Source of the DNA: JAASSS01 sp021767745
GTDB lineage: Bacteria > Pseudomonadota > Gammaproteobacteria > UBA5335
Assembly: GCA_034189165.1 (NCBI GenBank)
Contig: JAXHVN010000044.1
Coordinates: 46,028 to 110,027, forward strand
Reading direction: 5' to 3'
DNA: 64,000 nucleotides
Notes under the pieces: generated by a model
Told to the model about the DNA's origin: nothing
Databases searched by the model: none
The model's input: the letters and a program-made list of their open reading frames with translations, nothing else
In this document: positions 42,546-54,143 of the stretch, in pieces
Layout: each line of letters opens with the position of its first letter
Position numbering within the stretch: the first letter of the stretch is position 1
Position numbers and translations under genes: made by a program

Positions 42546-43085
42546 TCAGGACTCGGGCGGCGCCTCGGCCGCAGCCAGCTCCATGGCGATGACCGGCAGC
42601 TGATCGAGGCTGCGCAGGTTGAAGTCGGACAAAAACGCCGGCGTGGTGACATACAGCGTCGGCCGGCCCGGCACCTCGCGCTGCCCGGCAGCGCGGATCC
42701 AGCCCTCGTCCAGCAGCGTGCGCATGATGGAGGTGCTGACGGCGACGCCGCGAACCGATTCGATCTCGCCCCGCGTCACCGGCTGGCGGTAGGCGATCAG
42801 CGCCAGGGTCTCCAGCAGCGCGCGCGAATGCCGGGGCGGGCGCACCTGCCAGAGCCGGTGCACCTGGGCGGTGTAGGCGGCGCGCAACTGGTAGCGAAAG
42901 CCGGCCGCCACCTCCACCAGCTCGAAGGGCAGCGGTTCGGCCTCGCGCTGCAGCGCCGCGATCGCCTCACGCAGCGTGCCGGCGGTCGGCGTCGGCTCGC
43001 AGAGCTCGCGCAGGCGTCCCAGCGAGAGCGGCTCGGGCGAGGCCAGCAGCAGCGCCTGCACCTGGCGAAGCAGCGGCGCCGTCAC
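42546..43085 (-). CDS. scpB: Segregation and condensation protein B
   Basis: A 179-residue winged-helix kleisin-associated protein that joins ScpA and SMC in chromosome condensation. ALLLASPEPLSLGRLRELCE opens the first winged helix; RQPVTRGEIESVRGVAVSTS and LLDEGWIRAAGQREVPGRP belong to the second. It overlaps scpA by four bases. The smc gene lies about 7 kb away on the same strand, so all three condensin parts are in this window; gammaproteobacteria with MukBEF usually lack them. Confidence 0.94.
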   Translation of the reverse strand: MTAPLLRQVQALLLASPEPLSLGRLRELCEPTPTAGTLREAIAALQREAEPLPFELVEVAAGFRYQLRAAYTAQVHRLWQVRPPRHSRALLETLALIAYRQPVTRGEIESVRGVAVSTSIMRTLLDEGWIRAAGQREVPGRPTLYVTTPAFLSDFNLRSLDQLPVIAMELAAAEAPPES

Positions 43086-43888
43086 GCCAGCGGACTGATG
43101 TGCAGGAGCTCGCCCGGCTGGGCCTGCTGCAGCTGAATGCAGCGCTCGCGCGCAAGCTCCAGCAGCGCCAACAGCGTGACCACCACGCCCTCGCGACCTT
43201 CGGCGGGATCCAACAGGCTCACGAACGAGGCCGGTCCGGCGGCCTGCAGCCGGCGCAGCAGCTGGTGCATGCGCTCGCGCACCGAAAGGGGCTCGGCATC
43301 GATCCGGTGATGCGCCTGCAGCCGCTGCCGCTCCCGTATGGCCAGCATGGCCGCGTGCAGGGCCGCGACTGTCAGCGGTTCGTGCGCGGCTGGCGGCGGC
43401 GTGACGGACGCCGGCAGGGTCAGGGGCAGCACGTCGCGGCCGACCCGGGGCAGCGCATCCAGCTGTTCGGCGGCTGCGCGCAGCCGCTCGTAGGCCTCGA
43501 GCCGGCGCACCAGTTCGGCGCGCGGATCCTCCTCGTCGGCCCCATCCTCGTCCGGGGCGGTGCGTGGCAGCAGCATGCGGCTCTTGATCTCGGTCAGCAG
43601 CGCGGCCATCAGCAGATACTCGCCGGCCAGATCCAGCTGCAGTTCACGCATGAGCCGGATGTAGGCGACGTACTGCTCGCTGACGCGGGCGACCGGGATG
43701 TCGCGGATGTCGATGTTCTGCCGGCGGATCAGGTAGAGCAGCAGATCCAGCGGGCCCTCGAAACGCTCGAGGAACACCTCCAGCGCCTGCGGCGGGATGT
43801 AGAGATCCGCCGGCCAGGCGGTGAACGGCTCGCCGGCGACGCGCGCCCGCGGCGGCGCGTCCCCCCCAGCCGGCACCGCTGCGTCCAC
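43082..43888 (-). CDS. scpA: Segregation and condensation protein A
   Basis: A 268-residue kleisin that bridges the SMC heads. The N-terminal block VFLERFEGPLDLLLYLIRRQ and NIDIRDIPVARVSEQYVAYI is diagnostic; ILL-type EYLLMAALLTEIKSRMLLPR follows, and the C-terminal winged helix (FVSLLDPAEGREGVVVTLLA, LLELARERCIQL) binds the SMC cap. No ATG fits; I chose GTG at 43888, whose first base is the last base of the trpS stop codon. A second GTG at 43876 is possible. Translation is therefore likely coupled to trpS upstream and to scpB downstream. Confidence 0.93.
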   Translation of the reverse strand: MDAAVPAGGDAPPRARVAGEPFTAWPADLYIPPQALEVFLERFEGPLDLLLYLIRRQNIDIRDIPVARVSEQYVAYIRLMRELQLDLAGEYLLMAALLTEIKSRMLLPRTAPDEDGADEEDPRAELVRRLEAYERLRAAAEQLDALPRVGRDVLPLTLPASVTPPPAAHEPLTVAALHAAMLAIRERQRLQAHHRIDAEPLSVRERMHQLLRRLQAAGPASFVSLLDPAEGREGVVVTLLALLELARERCIQLQQAQPGELLHISPLA

Positions 43889-45105
43889 TAGCGGTAGTCC
43901 AGCCCCATGGCGTCGCGCACCTGGGCGAGCGTGTCCCGGGCCAGATCGACGGCGCGCTCGCGGCCCTCGCTGAGGATGCTGCGCACCATGTCCGGATCGG
44001 CGTCGTACTCGCGGATGCGGGCCTGGATCGGCGTGAGCTCGGCCGCCACCGCATCGATCACCGGCTGCTTGCAGTCCAGACAGCCGATGCCGGCGCTGCG
44101 GCAGCCCTGCGCCGCCCAGCGCTGTACTTCCTCGTTCGAGTACACCCGGTGCAGCTGCCAGACCGGGCAACGCTCGGGCTCGCCGGGATCGCTGCGCCGC
44201 ACGCGCGCCGGATCGGTCGGCATGGTGCGCAGCTTGCGCGTCACTTCCTCGAGCGGCTCACGCAGCGAGATCGTGTTGCCGTAGGACTTGGACATCTTCT
44301 GGCCGTCGAGCCCGGGCAGCCGGGCCTGCGGCGTGAGCTGGGCCTCGGGCTCGGCGAGGATCTGCCGGCCGACGCCCTCCAGATAGCCCACCAGACGCTC
44401 GCGATCCCCCAGGCTCAACGAGCCGTGCTCCTCCAGCATCGCCTGCGCCACTTCCAGCGCCTGCTGGTCGCCCTCCTCCTGATAGCGCCGGCGCAGCTGC
44501 TGGTAGAGCCGTGCCTGCTTGCGGCCGAGCCGGCGCACCGCCTCCTCCGCGCGGGCCTCGAAGTCCGCGCCACGGCCGAACAGGTGATTGAAGCGCCGGG
44601 CAATCTCGCGGGTGATCTCCACGTGCGCCACCTGATCCTCCCCGACCGGCACACGCGTGCCGCGGTAGATGAGGATGTCCGCGCTCTGCAGCAGCGGATA
44701 GCCGAGAAAGCCATAGGTGGACAGGTCCAGATGCCTGAGCTTCTCCTGCTGATCCTTGTAGGTCGGCACCCGCTCCAGCCAGCTCAGCGGCGTGATCATC
44801 GACAGCAGCAGGTGCAGTTCCGCGTGCTCTGGCACCTGCGACTGGATGAACAGATGCGACTGCTTGGGATCGATGCCCACCGCCAGCCATTCCACCGCCA
44901 TGTTCAGGGCGAGCTCCGAGATGTCCTCGGGTTGCTCGTAGTGCGTGGTCAGCGCATGCCAGTCGGCGATGAAGAAGAAGCAGTCGAACTCGTGCTGCAG
45001 GCGAAGCCAGTTCTTGAGCACGCCGTGGTAGTGGCCCAGATGCAGCGGCCCGGTCGGCCGCATGCCCGATACCACGCGCTCCGCGCCGGCTGCCGTGCTG
45101 CTCAA
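43888..45105 (-). CDS. trpS: Tryptophanyl-tRNA synthetase with iron-sulphur-type cysteine motif
   Basis: A 405-residue class I synthetase, longer than the roughly 330 residues of the E. coli enzyme. The HIGH-type motif is GPLHLGHYHG (19-28) and KMSKS is at 270-274 in GLDGQKMSKSYGNT. About 70 highly charged residues (178-250, e.g. RLGRKQARLYQQLRRRYQEE) are inserted before the KMSKS loop. C313, C335, C342 and C345 are spaced Cx21Cx6Cx2C, nearly the [4Fe-4S] motif of Thermotoga TrpRS, in the anticodon-binding domain. It is co-transcribed with scpA. It follows yciO, as in other gammaproteobacteria. Confidence 0.96.
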   Translation of the reverse strand: MSSTAAGAERVVSGMRPTGPLHLGHYHGVLKNWLRLQHEFDCFFFIADWHALTTHYEQPEDISELALNMAVEWLAVGIDPKQSHLFIQSQVPEHAELHLLLSMITPLSWLERVPTYKDQQEKLRHLDLSTYGFLGYPLLQSADILIYRGTRVPVGEDQVAHVEITREIARRFNHLFGRGADFEARAEEAVRRLGRKQARLYQQLRRRYQEEGDQQALEVAQAMLEEHGSLSLGDRERLVGYLEGVGRQILAEPEAQLTPQARLPGLDGQKMSKSYGNTISLREPLEEVTRKLRTMPTDPARVRRSDPGEPERCPVWQLHRVYSNEEVQRWAAQGCRSAGIGCLDCKQPVIDAVAAELTPIQARIREYDADPDMVRSILSEGRERAVDLARDTLAQVRDAMGLDYR

Positions 45106-45183
45106 ACTCCGCTCCCCTGCGGCCGGGCCGCGATGACTGTCAGAATCGGCGCAGTATAAAGGCTGCGCCGCCGCTGCCGGCGC

Positions 45184-45807
45184 TCATGCCTCGAGCATCT
45201 CCGTCGGCCCCTTGCCGGGTCGCACCACCTGCGGCACTTCGCCGATCAGGTCGATCACGGTGGTGGGCTCGGTACCGCAGTTGCCGCCATCGATCACCAG
45301 GTCCACCCTGCCGCGCAGCCGTTCGGCGGCCTGTTCGGCCGAGGTCAGCGGCGCCGTCTCGCCGGGCAGGATCAGCGTGCAACTCATCAGCGGTGCGTTC
45401 AGTTCGGCCAGCAGCGCCTGGGCGATACGGTGATCGGGCACCCGCATGCCGATGCTGCGCCGCTTGGGGTTCTGCAGTCGCCGAGGCACCTCCTTGGTGG
45501 CCGGCAGCAGGAAGGTATAAGGGCCGGGCGTGAGCGCCTTCACCAGGCGGAAGTCACTGGTGCTGATCTTGGCGTAGGTGCCGATCTCCTCGAGGTTGCG
45601 GCAGACCAGCGTGAAATGATGATTGCGATCGCAGTCACGAATGGCGCAGATCCGTTCCATCGCCGCCTTGTCGCCGATGTGGCAGCCGAGCGCATAGCAG
45701 GAATCGGTCGGATAGACGATCACGCCACCGCCACGCACCGCCTCGGCGGCCTGGCGCAGCAGGCGCTGCTGCGGATTCTCGGGGTGAACGGAGAGGATCT
45801 GGGTCAT
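45184..45807 (-). CDS. yciO: TsaC/YciO family L-threonylcarbamoyladenylate synthase-like protein
   Basis: A 207-residue SUA5/YciO/YrdC-domain protein. GGGVIVYPTDSCYALGCHIG and ICAIRDCDRNHHFTLVC form the nucleotide/threonine-binding fold; LTPGPYTFLLPATKEVPRRL and SIGMRVPDHRIAQALL follow. By context (next to trpS and near rluB) it is the YciO branch rather than TsaC/YrdC, so its role in t6A tRNA modification is less certain. I chose the ATG at 45807 (MTQILSVHPENPQQ). It starts the seven-gene minus-strand run down to the radical SAM gene. Confidence 0.9.
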   Translation of the reverse strand: MTQILSVHPENPQQRLLRQAAEAVRGGGVIVYPTDSCYALGCHIGDKAAMERICAIRDCDRNHHFTLVCRNLEEIGTYAKISTSDFRLVKALTPGPYTFLLPATKEVPRRLQNPKRRSIGMRVPDHRIAQALLAELNAPLMSCTLILPGETAPLTSAEQAAERLRGRVDLVIDGGNCGTEPTTVIDLIGEVPQVVRPGKGPTEMLEA

Positions 45808-45879
45808 CGAGCGCGCTCCAGGAGAGGACGGGACTCGCGGCACGGGCCGCTCGTGCTACCGTAGCATCCGCTTTGGCGC

Positions 45880-45929
45880 GCGGCGCGTCCGGCCGGCTGC
45901 CGAGCAGGACCGGCGGCCGGACGCGCCGC
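45880..45929. repeat. Perfect 16-bp inverted repeat between divergent yciO and yciI
   Basis: GCGGCGCGTCCGGCCG is followed, after an 18-base spacer, by its exact reverse complement. It lies in the 168-base gap between two divergent genes, so it cannot be an ordinary end-of-gene terminator. It could form a long hairpin or cruciform, or be a regulator site or mobile-element remnant. No T-tract adjoins it. Confidence 0.85.
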
Positions 45930-45975
45930 CGTTCGTCGTCACTCCATGGCCGGTCCGGCCGGCGGATGATCCGCT

Positions 45976-46281
45976 ATGCTCTACGTCATATTCGGTCATG
46001 AGGCGCCCGAGGGCAGCGTCCGTCGCGGCGCCGTGCGCGAGGCCCATCTGGCGCGCCTGCTACAGCTGCAGGCCGGCGGCCGGCTGCTGACGGCCGGCCC
46101 CCTGCCGACGGCGGCGCTGACCGAGAGCGATCGGTTTCATGGTTCGCTGGTGATCGCCGAGTTCGCTGCGCCGGCGGATGCCCGCGCCTGGGCCGATGCC
46201 GAACCGTATCTGGCGGCAGGTGTCTTCGACCGGGTGGATGTGTGGCCTTACCGCCAGGTGCTGCCGGGGAGCGCGCCATGA
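45976..46281 (+). CDS. yciI: YciI family protein
   Basis: A 101-residue protein of the YciI/YCII-related family with a ferredoxin-like fold. It starts MLYVIFGHEAPEGS with a following RREAHLARL-like segment (RRGAVREAHLARLLQLQA), and has LLTAGPLPT and the late DPYLAAGVF-equivalent AEPYLAAGVFDRVDVWPYRQ, the usual YciI landmarks with conserved His and Asp residues. Enzymatic function in this family is unresolved. The gene overlaps bolA by four bases. Confidence 0.92.
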   Translation: MLYVIFGHEAPEGSVRRGAVREAHLARLLQLQAGGRLLTAGPLPTAALTESDRFHGSLVIAEFAAPADARAWADAEPYLAAGVFDRVDVWPYRQVLPGSAP

Positions 46282-46583
46282 CCGATCGCGCTGCGCAACG
46301 CGCACTACAGATCGAGCAGCGCCTGCGGCAGGCGCTCACGCCCGCGGGGCTGGTGGTGCTGGACGAAAGCCACCTGCATGCCGGTCATGCCGGCGCCGCC
46401 GACGGCCGCAGCCATTTCGCCGTCGACGTCGTCAGTCCCCGCTTCGAGGGCCTGACACGCCTGGCGCGGCACCGGCTGGTGAACGAGGTGCTGGCCGAAC
46501 TGCTGGCGCACGACATCCACGCCCTGCGCATCAAGGCCAGGACGCCCGCCGAAGCCGGCGAAAACCCTTCTTCCCACGCATAA
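46278..46583 (+). CDS. BolA family protein
   Basis: A 101-residue BolA-fold protein. IEQRLRQALTPAGLVVLDES and the HAGHAGAADGRSHFAVDVVS segment with conserved His and the RHRLVNEVLAELL helix followed by HDIHALRIKARTP are typical. BolA proteins pair with monothiol glutaredoxins in iron-sulphur trafficking and can affect morphology and stress transcription. The ATG at 46278 lies within the ATGA overlap with yciI. The ppiC-type gene follows ten bases later, suggesting one transcript. Confidence 0.93.
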   Translation: MTDRAAQRALQIEQRLRQALTPAGLVVLDESHLHAGHAGAADGRSHFAVDVVSPRFEGLTRLARHRLVNEVLAELLAHDIHALRIKARTPAEAGENPSSHA

Positions 46584-46593
46584 GGATCGGACC

Positions 46594-47541
46594 ATGAAAC
46601 ATCATGTGGCGCTGACCGGCGCTCTGCTCGCGCTCGTGCTCGCCGGCTGCGGCCAAGAGCCCGAATCCGGCCAGCCAGCGGCCGGCGCCGAGGCCCAGGG
46701 CGGCCCGGCGGGGCAGCAGGCGCTGGCATCCGGCGAGGCGGTCGCCCTCGTCGACGGCGAGCCGATCTCGACCGAACTGTTCCAGCTGTTCGCCGACAGC
46801 GGCATGCTGCGCGGCCCCGGCGACGCCGCCGAGCCGCGCGAGATCCTCGACGATCTCATCGACATGGAACTGCTGGTACAGCAGGCGGAGGACTGGGATC
46901 TGCCCGCCGAGCCGGAAATCGCTGCCCAGCTGAAGGCGCAGTACTACACGCTGATGGCCGGATACGTGGCCGAGCGCTACCTCGAGCAGCACCCGGTGGA
47001 TGACGACGCGATCGCCGAGGCCTACGCACAGTGGCAGCAGGAGCTGCCGGATACCGAGTATCAGGCCCGGCACATCCTGGTCGACGAGCAGGCGCAGGCC
47101 GAGTCGCTGATCGCCGAGCTGGATCAGGGCGCGGACTTCGCCGAACTCGCACAGGCGAATTCCAAGGACAGCACGGCCAGTCGCGGTGGCGATCTGGGCT
47201 GGTTCGGCCCGCAACAGATGGTCGCGCCGTTCACCGAGGCGGTGCAGTCGCTCGAGCCCGGCAGCTACACCAAGCAGCCGGTGCAGACCCAGTTCGGCTG
47301 GCATGTGGTGATGCTCGAGCAGACGCGCGAGCTGGAGCCGCCGCCGCTGGACGAAGTGCGCCCGATGCTGCTGAACCGGCTGCGGGCCGAGAAGCTGCGC
47401 AGCTTCCTGGAGACGCAGCGCGAGCAGACCGCGATCGAGGTCAACGAGTCGGTACTGGAAGACGTATCGGCCGATGCGGGTGACCAGGCCGGAACGCCGG
47501 CTGCGCCCGGGGCCACGGTGCCGGACGTCGCCACGCCGTAG
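46594..47541 (+). CDS. Parvulin-type peptidyl-prolyl cis-trans isomerase lipoprotein
   Basis: A 315-residue exported chaperone-isomerase. The N terminus MKHHVALTGALLALVLAGC is a lipoprotein signal with cysteine 19 as lipid anchor. A SurA-N-like helical region spans about 45-130 (ILDDLIDMELLVQQAEDWDL). The PpiC/parvulin domain at about 135-240 shows YQARHILVDEQAQAESLIAE, then DSTASRGGDLGWFGPQQMV and TQFGWHVVMLEQTRE. The C terminus is Pro/Ala rich. It likely assists periplasmic protein folding. A very stable hairpin follows directly. Confidence 0.92.
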   Translation: MKHHVALTGALLALVLAGCGQEPESGQPAAGAEAQGGPAGQQALASGEAVALVDGEPISTELFQLFADSGMLRGPGDAAEPREILDDLIDMELLVQQAEDWDLPAEPEIAAQLKAQYYTLMAGYVAERYLEQHPVDDDAIAEAYAQWQQELPDTEYQARHILVDEQAQAESLIAELDQGADFAELAQANSKDSTASRGGDLGWFGPQQMVAPFTEAVQSLEPGSYTKQPVQTQFGWHVVMLEQTRELEPPPLDEVRPMLLNRLRAEKLRSFLETQREQTAIEVNESVLEDVSADAGDQAGTPAAPGATVPDVATP

Positions 47542-47545
47542 GCTG

Positions 47546-47585
47546 CCGGTGCGGGTGGGCGGCTTCGGCTGCCCGCCCGCACCGG
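47546..47585. terminator. Bidirectional hairpin between convergent ppiC-type gene and ligA
   Basis: An 18-bp stem with two G-U pairs closes on the extra-stable C(TTCG)G tetraloop. It lies four bases after the plus-strand gene's stop and 13 bases from the end of ligA on the other strand, an ideal place for a shared terminator. No long T-tract is present. Confidence 0.75.
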
Positions 47586-47598
47586 TTCACGATCACGT

Positions 47599-50533
<2,935 letters not shown>

Positions 50534-50549
50534 CGAAACTCCTTGCCTG

Positions 50550-53500
50550 CTAACGTTCCGCCTGTGCCAGCTCGACGGCGCGGTCGAGATCCACGGCAAC
50601 CACCCGCGAGACACCGGGTTCGGCCATGGTCACGCCAATCAGGCGGTCGGCGGCGGCCATCGTGGCCTTGTTGTGGGTGATATAGATGAACTGTACCCGG
50701 TCCGACATCGTCTCGAGCAATCGGCAGAAGCGGCCGACGTTGGCTTCGTCCAACGGTGCGTCCACCTCGTCCAGCAGACAGAACGGCGCGGGATTCAGTT
50801 CGAAGATCGCCAGCACCAGCGCCACTGCCGTCAGCGCCTTTTCGCCGCCGGAGAGCAGCTGGATACGGCTGTTGCGCTTGCCGGGGGGCTGAGCCATGAC
50901 GGTGATGCCGCCCTGGAGCGGGTCATCCTCGGTCAGCGTCAGCGCCGCCCTGCCGCCACCGAACAGCCGGGGAAACATCGCGCTGAAGCCGGCATCCAGG
51001 CGCGCGAACGTCGCCTTGAATTGGCGCCGGGACTCACGATCGATCTCCTCGATCGCGCCGCCGAGCGTGGCCACCGAGGCAGCGAGATCCTCGTGCTGGA
51101 CCGCGAGTTCGTCCCGTCGCGCCTGCGCCGCCGCGAGATCCTCCACCGCCGCCAGATTGACCGTGCCGAGCCGCTCGAGTCGCCGTTGCAGGGCAGCCAG
51201 CGCCGTGGTTGTCTGCGCGAGCTCGTCCGCTTCGGGAGGCGGCAGGGCGACATCCTGCGCCGGCGGCGGCGTCCCCAGAGTCTGCTGCCATTCGCCGGCC
51301 AGCGCCTCGACCCGCAACTGCGCCGCCTGCAGGCCCAGCGCCGCGTCGCGCCCCTGCGCCTGGGCCTCATCGAGCGCAGCCTGCGCCCGGTCACGCTCGA
51401 CCTGCGCGGCCTGCAACGCCGCGCGGCGCACCGCCAGCGCCTCACGCGCGGCCGCCAGGGCACTCGTTCGCTGGGCCTGCATGGCCTGCAGCCGGTCGAA
51501 CTCGTCCGCCGCCGGTGCCTGCGCCTGCTCGGCCGCCTGCAGCGCTGCCTGCAGTTCGTCCAGCCGCTGGCCGAGCGCTTCCTGCCCGGCCTGCAGACCC
51601 GCCAACCGCTGGCGTACCTCGGCCAGTGCCTGGGCGGCGCCCTGATGACGGCGCTGCAGCGCGGCATGGGCCTGATCGGCCGCAGCGTGAGCCTGCCGCG
51701 CGGCCTGCCAGTCCACCTGCGCCTGCTGCCGCCGACCGTCGACCTCGGCCTGCGCGGCGCTCGCCTCCCGCGCCCTCGCCTCGGCCTCGGCCTGGACCTG
51801 CACCAGCCGCACACGCTCGACGGCGAGTTCGGCGGCTGCCTGCTCGAGTGCGGCGAGTGCCTGCCGGTCGCGTTCCAGCCGTTGGCGATGGTGCGTCGCC
51901 GCCTGCTGAGTGGCCTGTAGTTGGGCCTCCGCTCGCGCCTGATCGGCCTGCACACCGGCCGCCTCATGCTGCAGCTGCTCGTACCGATCCTGTGCCTGTT
52001 GGCGCGCGGCGCGCGCTTGTGCCAGCTCACGCTGCGCCGCCTGGGTCTGCGCCTCGGCTGCGGCGAGCGCCGTGGCAAGCTCCCGCAGGCGGCGGGCGCG
52101 CGCCAGCGGGCTCTCCTCGTCCGGCGGGGGACGCCGGGCGCGCAGGCCGAGCGGCGCCAGCCAGAGGCCATCGGCGGTCACCACCGTCGCCCCGGCACAA
52201 TCCCGACGCAAGCGCAGCGCCGCGGCCAGATCCTCGGCGGCCAGCACCGGCGCCAGCCAGGCACGGATCGCCGACGGACCCTCGACCCTGTGCGCCAGTG
52301 AGGTCGCGGGGATCCGCTCGGGGGGCGGCATCGCGGCGGTCTGCGCCAGCACCTGCAGCAGGCCACTGTGCAGCGAGCTCGCGGCCTGCAGCCAGTCCTC
52401 CAGCGCCGGCACCAGCGGCGCGCTCAGCAGATCGCCGAGCACGACTTCCACCGCCCGCTCCCAGCCGGGCTCGACCTCGAGTCGCTCGACCAGCAGGGGG
52501 CAGCGCTCGAGCTCCGCCGGCGTCGGTGCCGGCGCCAGCCAGCGAGGCGGGCTGTCCGCCCCCTGCGCCTGCTGCAGGCGCTGCAGCAGGCGCAGCTCCT
52601 GGGCGAGCTGTTGCTGACCGTGCTCCGCCTCACGCAGCGACCGGTCGGCGAGCTGGGCCTGCGCCTCGTGCTGGCGGGCGGCCTCGCCGGCGGCGGCCAG
52701 TTGCCGCGCCAGCCGGGCTCGCACATCGGTCAGCTCGGCCAGGCGCTGGCGCAGGGCGGCGAGCGCTGCCTCCGGCGCCTCGGCCGCCAGGGCACGGGTG
52801 GCCTCGTCCAGCGCCCTGCGCTGCCGGACCTGCTCCGCCTCGCGCCGCGTCAGCGCCGTCAGCGCGGCCGCCGCCAGCTGGTATTCGCGCTCGGCATCGG
52901 CGCTCGCGCGATGGGCGGCGAGCCGTTGCTGCTCGATCGGTTCACGGGCGGCCTCGGCGGCGGCAAGCGCCTGCTGCCGAGCGCGCTGGTCCGCCGCCGC
53001 GGCCGCGAGCGGCATCTCCAGATCCGCCAGCTGCGCCGCGTGCCGCGTGGCCTGCTGCTGCGCGGCCTCGGCGTCGGCGAGTCGCGCCTGGCGCTGGCGG
53101 CTCAGCGCCTCGTACTGCTGCTGCAGCCGCTCGCGCTCGCGTGCCTGCTGCTGACGCTGCGCCCGGCAGGCCGCGACCTCGGCCTCGGCCGCATAGTGGG
53201 CGCCCTGGCAGTGCTCGAGGTGCTCGGCGGCAGCGCGCTCCTGTGCCTGCAGTGGCGTCAGATCGGCGAATCGGGCGCGGTGCTCCCGCGCGCCGGATAC
53301 GGCGGCCTCGGCCTGCGCCGCCCTCGCCTTGGCCGTCGCCTGGTCGTATTGCTGATCCTGCCAGCGGATCTCCAGCTGCCGCGCCTGCAACTGACGTCGC
53401 TGCTGCTGCAGCTCGCGGAACTGGCTCGCAGCGCGTGCCTGACGGCCCAACGCCTCCATCTGCCGTTGCTGCTCGTCGCGCAGATCGGTCAGCCGCAGCA

Positions 53501-54071
53501 GATTCTGCCCGGCGCGCTCGAGCCGACGCTCGGTCTCCCGCCGGCGCGACCGGTAATGCGCGATGCCTGCCGCCTCCTCCAGCAGGGTCCGAAGTTCCTC
53601 CGGCCGCGCCTCGATCAGGCGGGAGATCGTCCCCTGCTCGATGATGGCGTAGCTGCGGGGCCCAAGGCCGGTGCCGGCGAGCAGGTCGGCGATGTCGCGG
53701 CGCCGGCACTTCACGCCGTTCAGGCGATAATGCGAGGTACCATCGCGGTGCAGTTCGCGCTGCAGGGCGATCTCGCTGGTGGCTGCCCATCGCCCGCCGA
53801 GGGTGCCGTCCTGGTTGTCGAAGACCAGTTCGACGGCTGCCCGGCCGACCGGGGGACGCCGACTGGAGCCATTGAAGATGACGTCGGCCAGCGCCGCGCC
53901 GCGCAACTGGCCGGCGGCGCTCTCGCCGAGCACCCAGCGCACGGCATCGATCAGGTTGGACTTGCCACAGCCGTTCGGCCCGACCACGCCGACCCGGCCA
54001 CCGGGCAACGCCAGCGTCGTCGGTTCGACGAAGGACTTGAAACCGGTCAGGCGGATGTGGCTTAGGCGCAT
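50550..54071 (-). CDS. smc: Chromosome segregation ATPase SMC
   Basis: A 1173-residue structural-maintenance-of-chromosomes protein. The N-terminal ATPase half begins MRLSHIRLTGFKSFVEPTTL with Walker A VVGPNGCGKSNLIDAVRWVL. Two long Gln/Ala/Arg-rich coiled coils flank a hinge at about 500-650 (GWERAVEVVLGDLLSAPLVP). The C-terminal half carries the signature RIQLLSGGEKALTAVALVLA and Walker B PFCLLDEVDAPLDEANV. It works with ScpA and ScpB, also encoded in this window. It precedes zipA by 16 bases. Confidence 0.97.
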   Translation of the reverse strand: MRLSHIRLTGFKSFVEPTTLALPGGRVGVVGPNGCGKSNLIDAVRWVLGESAAGQLRGAALADVIFNGSSRRPPVGRAAVELVFDNQDGTLGGRWAATSEIALQRELHRDGTSHYRLNGVKCRRRDIADLLAGTGLGPRSYAIIEQGTISRLIEARPEELRTLLEEAAGIAHYRSRRRETERRLERAGQNLLRLTDLRDEQQRQMEALGRQARAASQFRELQQQRRQLQARQLEIRWQDQQYDQATAKARAAQAEAAVSGAREHRARFADLTPLQAQERAAAEHLEHCQGAHYAAEAEVAACRAQRQQQARERERLQQQYEALSRQRQARLADAEAAQQQATRHAAQLADLEMPLAAAAADQRARQQALAAAEAAREPIEQQRLAAHRASADAEREYQLAAAALTALTRREAEQVRQRRALDEATRALAAEAPEAALAALRQRLAELTDVRARLARQLAAAGEAARQHEAQAQLADRSLREAEHGQQQLAQELRLLQRLQQAQGADSPPRWLAPAPTPAELERCPLLVERLEVEPGWERAVEVVLGDLLSAPLVPALEDWLQAASSLHSGLLQVLAQTAAMPPPERIPATSLAHRVEGPSAIRAWLAPVLAAEDLAAALRLRRDCAGATVVTADGLWLAPLGLRARRPPPDEESPLARARRLRELATALAAAEAQTQAAQRELAQARAARQQAQDRYEQLQHEAAGVQADQARAEAQLQATQQAATHHRQRLERDRQALAALEQAAAELAVERVRLVQVQAEAEARAREASAAQAEVDGRRQQAQVDWQAARQAHAAADQAHAALQRRHQGAAQALAEVRQRLAGLQAGQEALGQRLDELQAALQAAEQAQAPAADEFDRLQAMQAQRTSALAAAREALAVRRAALQAAQVERDRAQAALDEAQAQGRDAALGLQAAQLRVEALAGEWQQTLGTPPPAQDVALPPPEADELAQTTTALAALQRRLERLGTVNLAAVEDLAAAQARRDELAVQHEDLAASVATLGGAIEEIDRESRRQFKATFARLDAGFSAMFPRLFGGGRAALTLTEDDPLQGGITVMAQPPGKRNSRIQLLSGGEKALTAVALVLAIFELNPAPFCLLDEVDAPLDEANVGRFCRLLETMSDRVQFIYITHNKATMAAADRLIGVTMAEPGVSRVVAVDLDRAVELAQAER

Positions 54072-54143
54072 CGGCGCGCCCTCGGGCGAGCAAGCCTGTA
54101 GAATCCGGCCGCGATAATGGTTTCAGTGACGTGGGAGATGGGC

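Noticed and set aside
43889..44170. N-terminal extension of the scpA frame
   Set aside because: It is trpS read out of frame and carries no kleisin features.
51209..53644. Long plus-strand open frame (811 codons) opposite smc
   Set aside because: Pro/Ala/Arg-rich translation with no family features; it mirrors high-GC codons of the smc coiled coils on the other strand.
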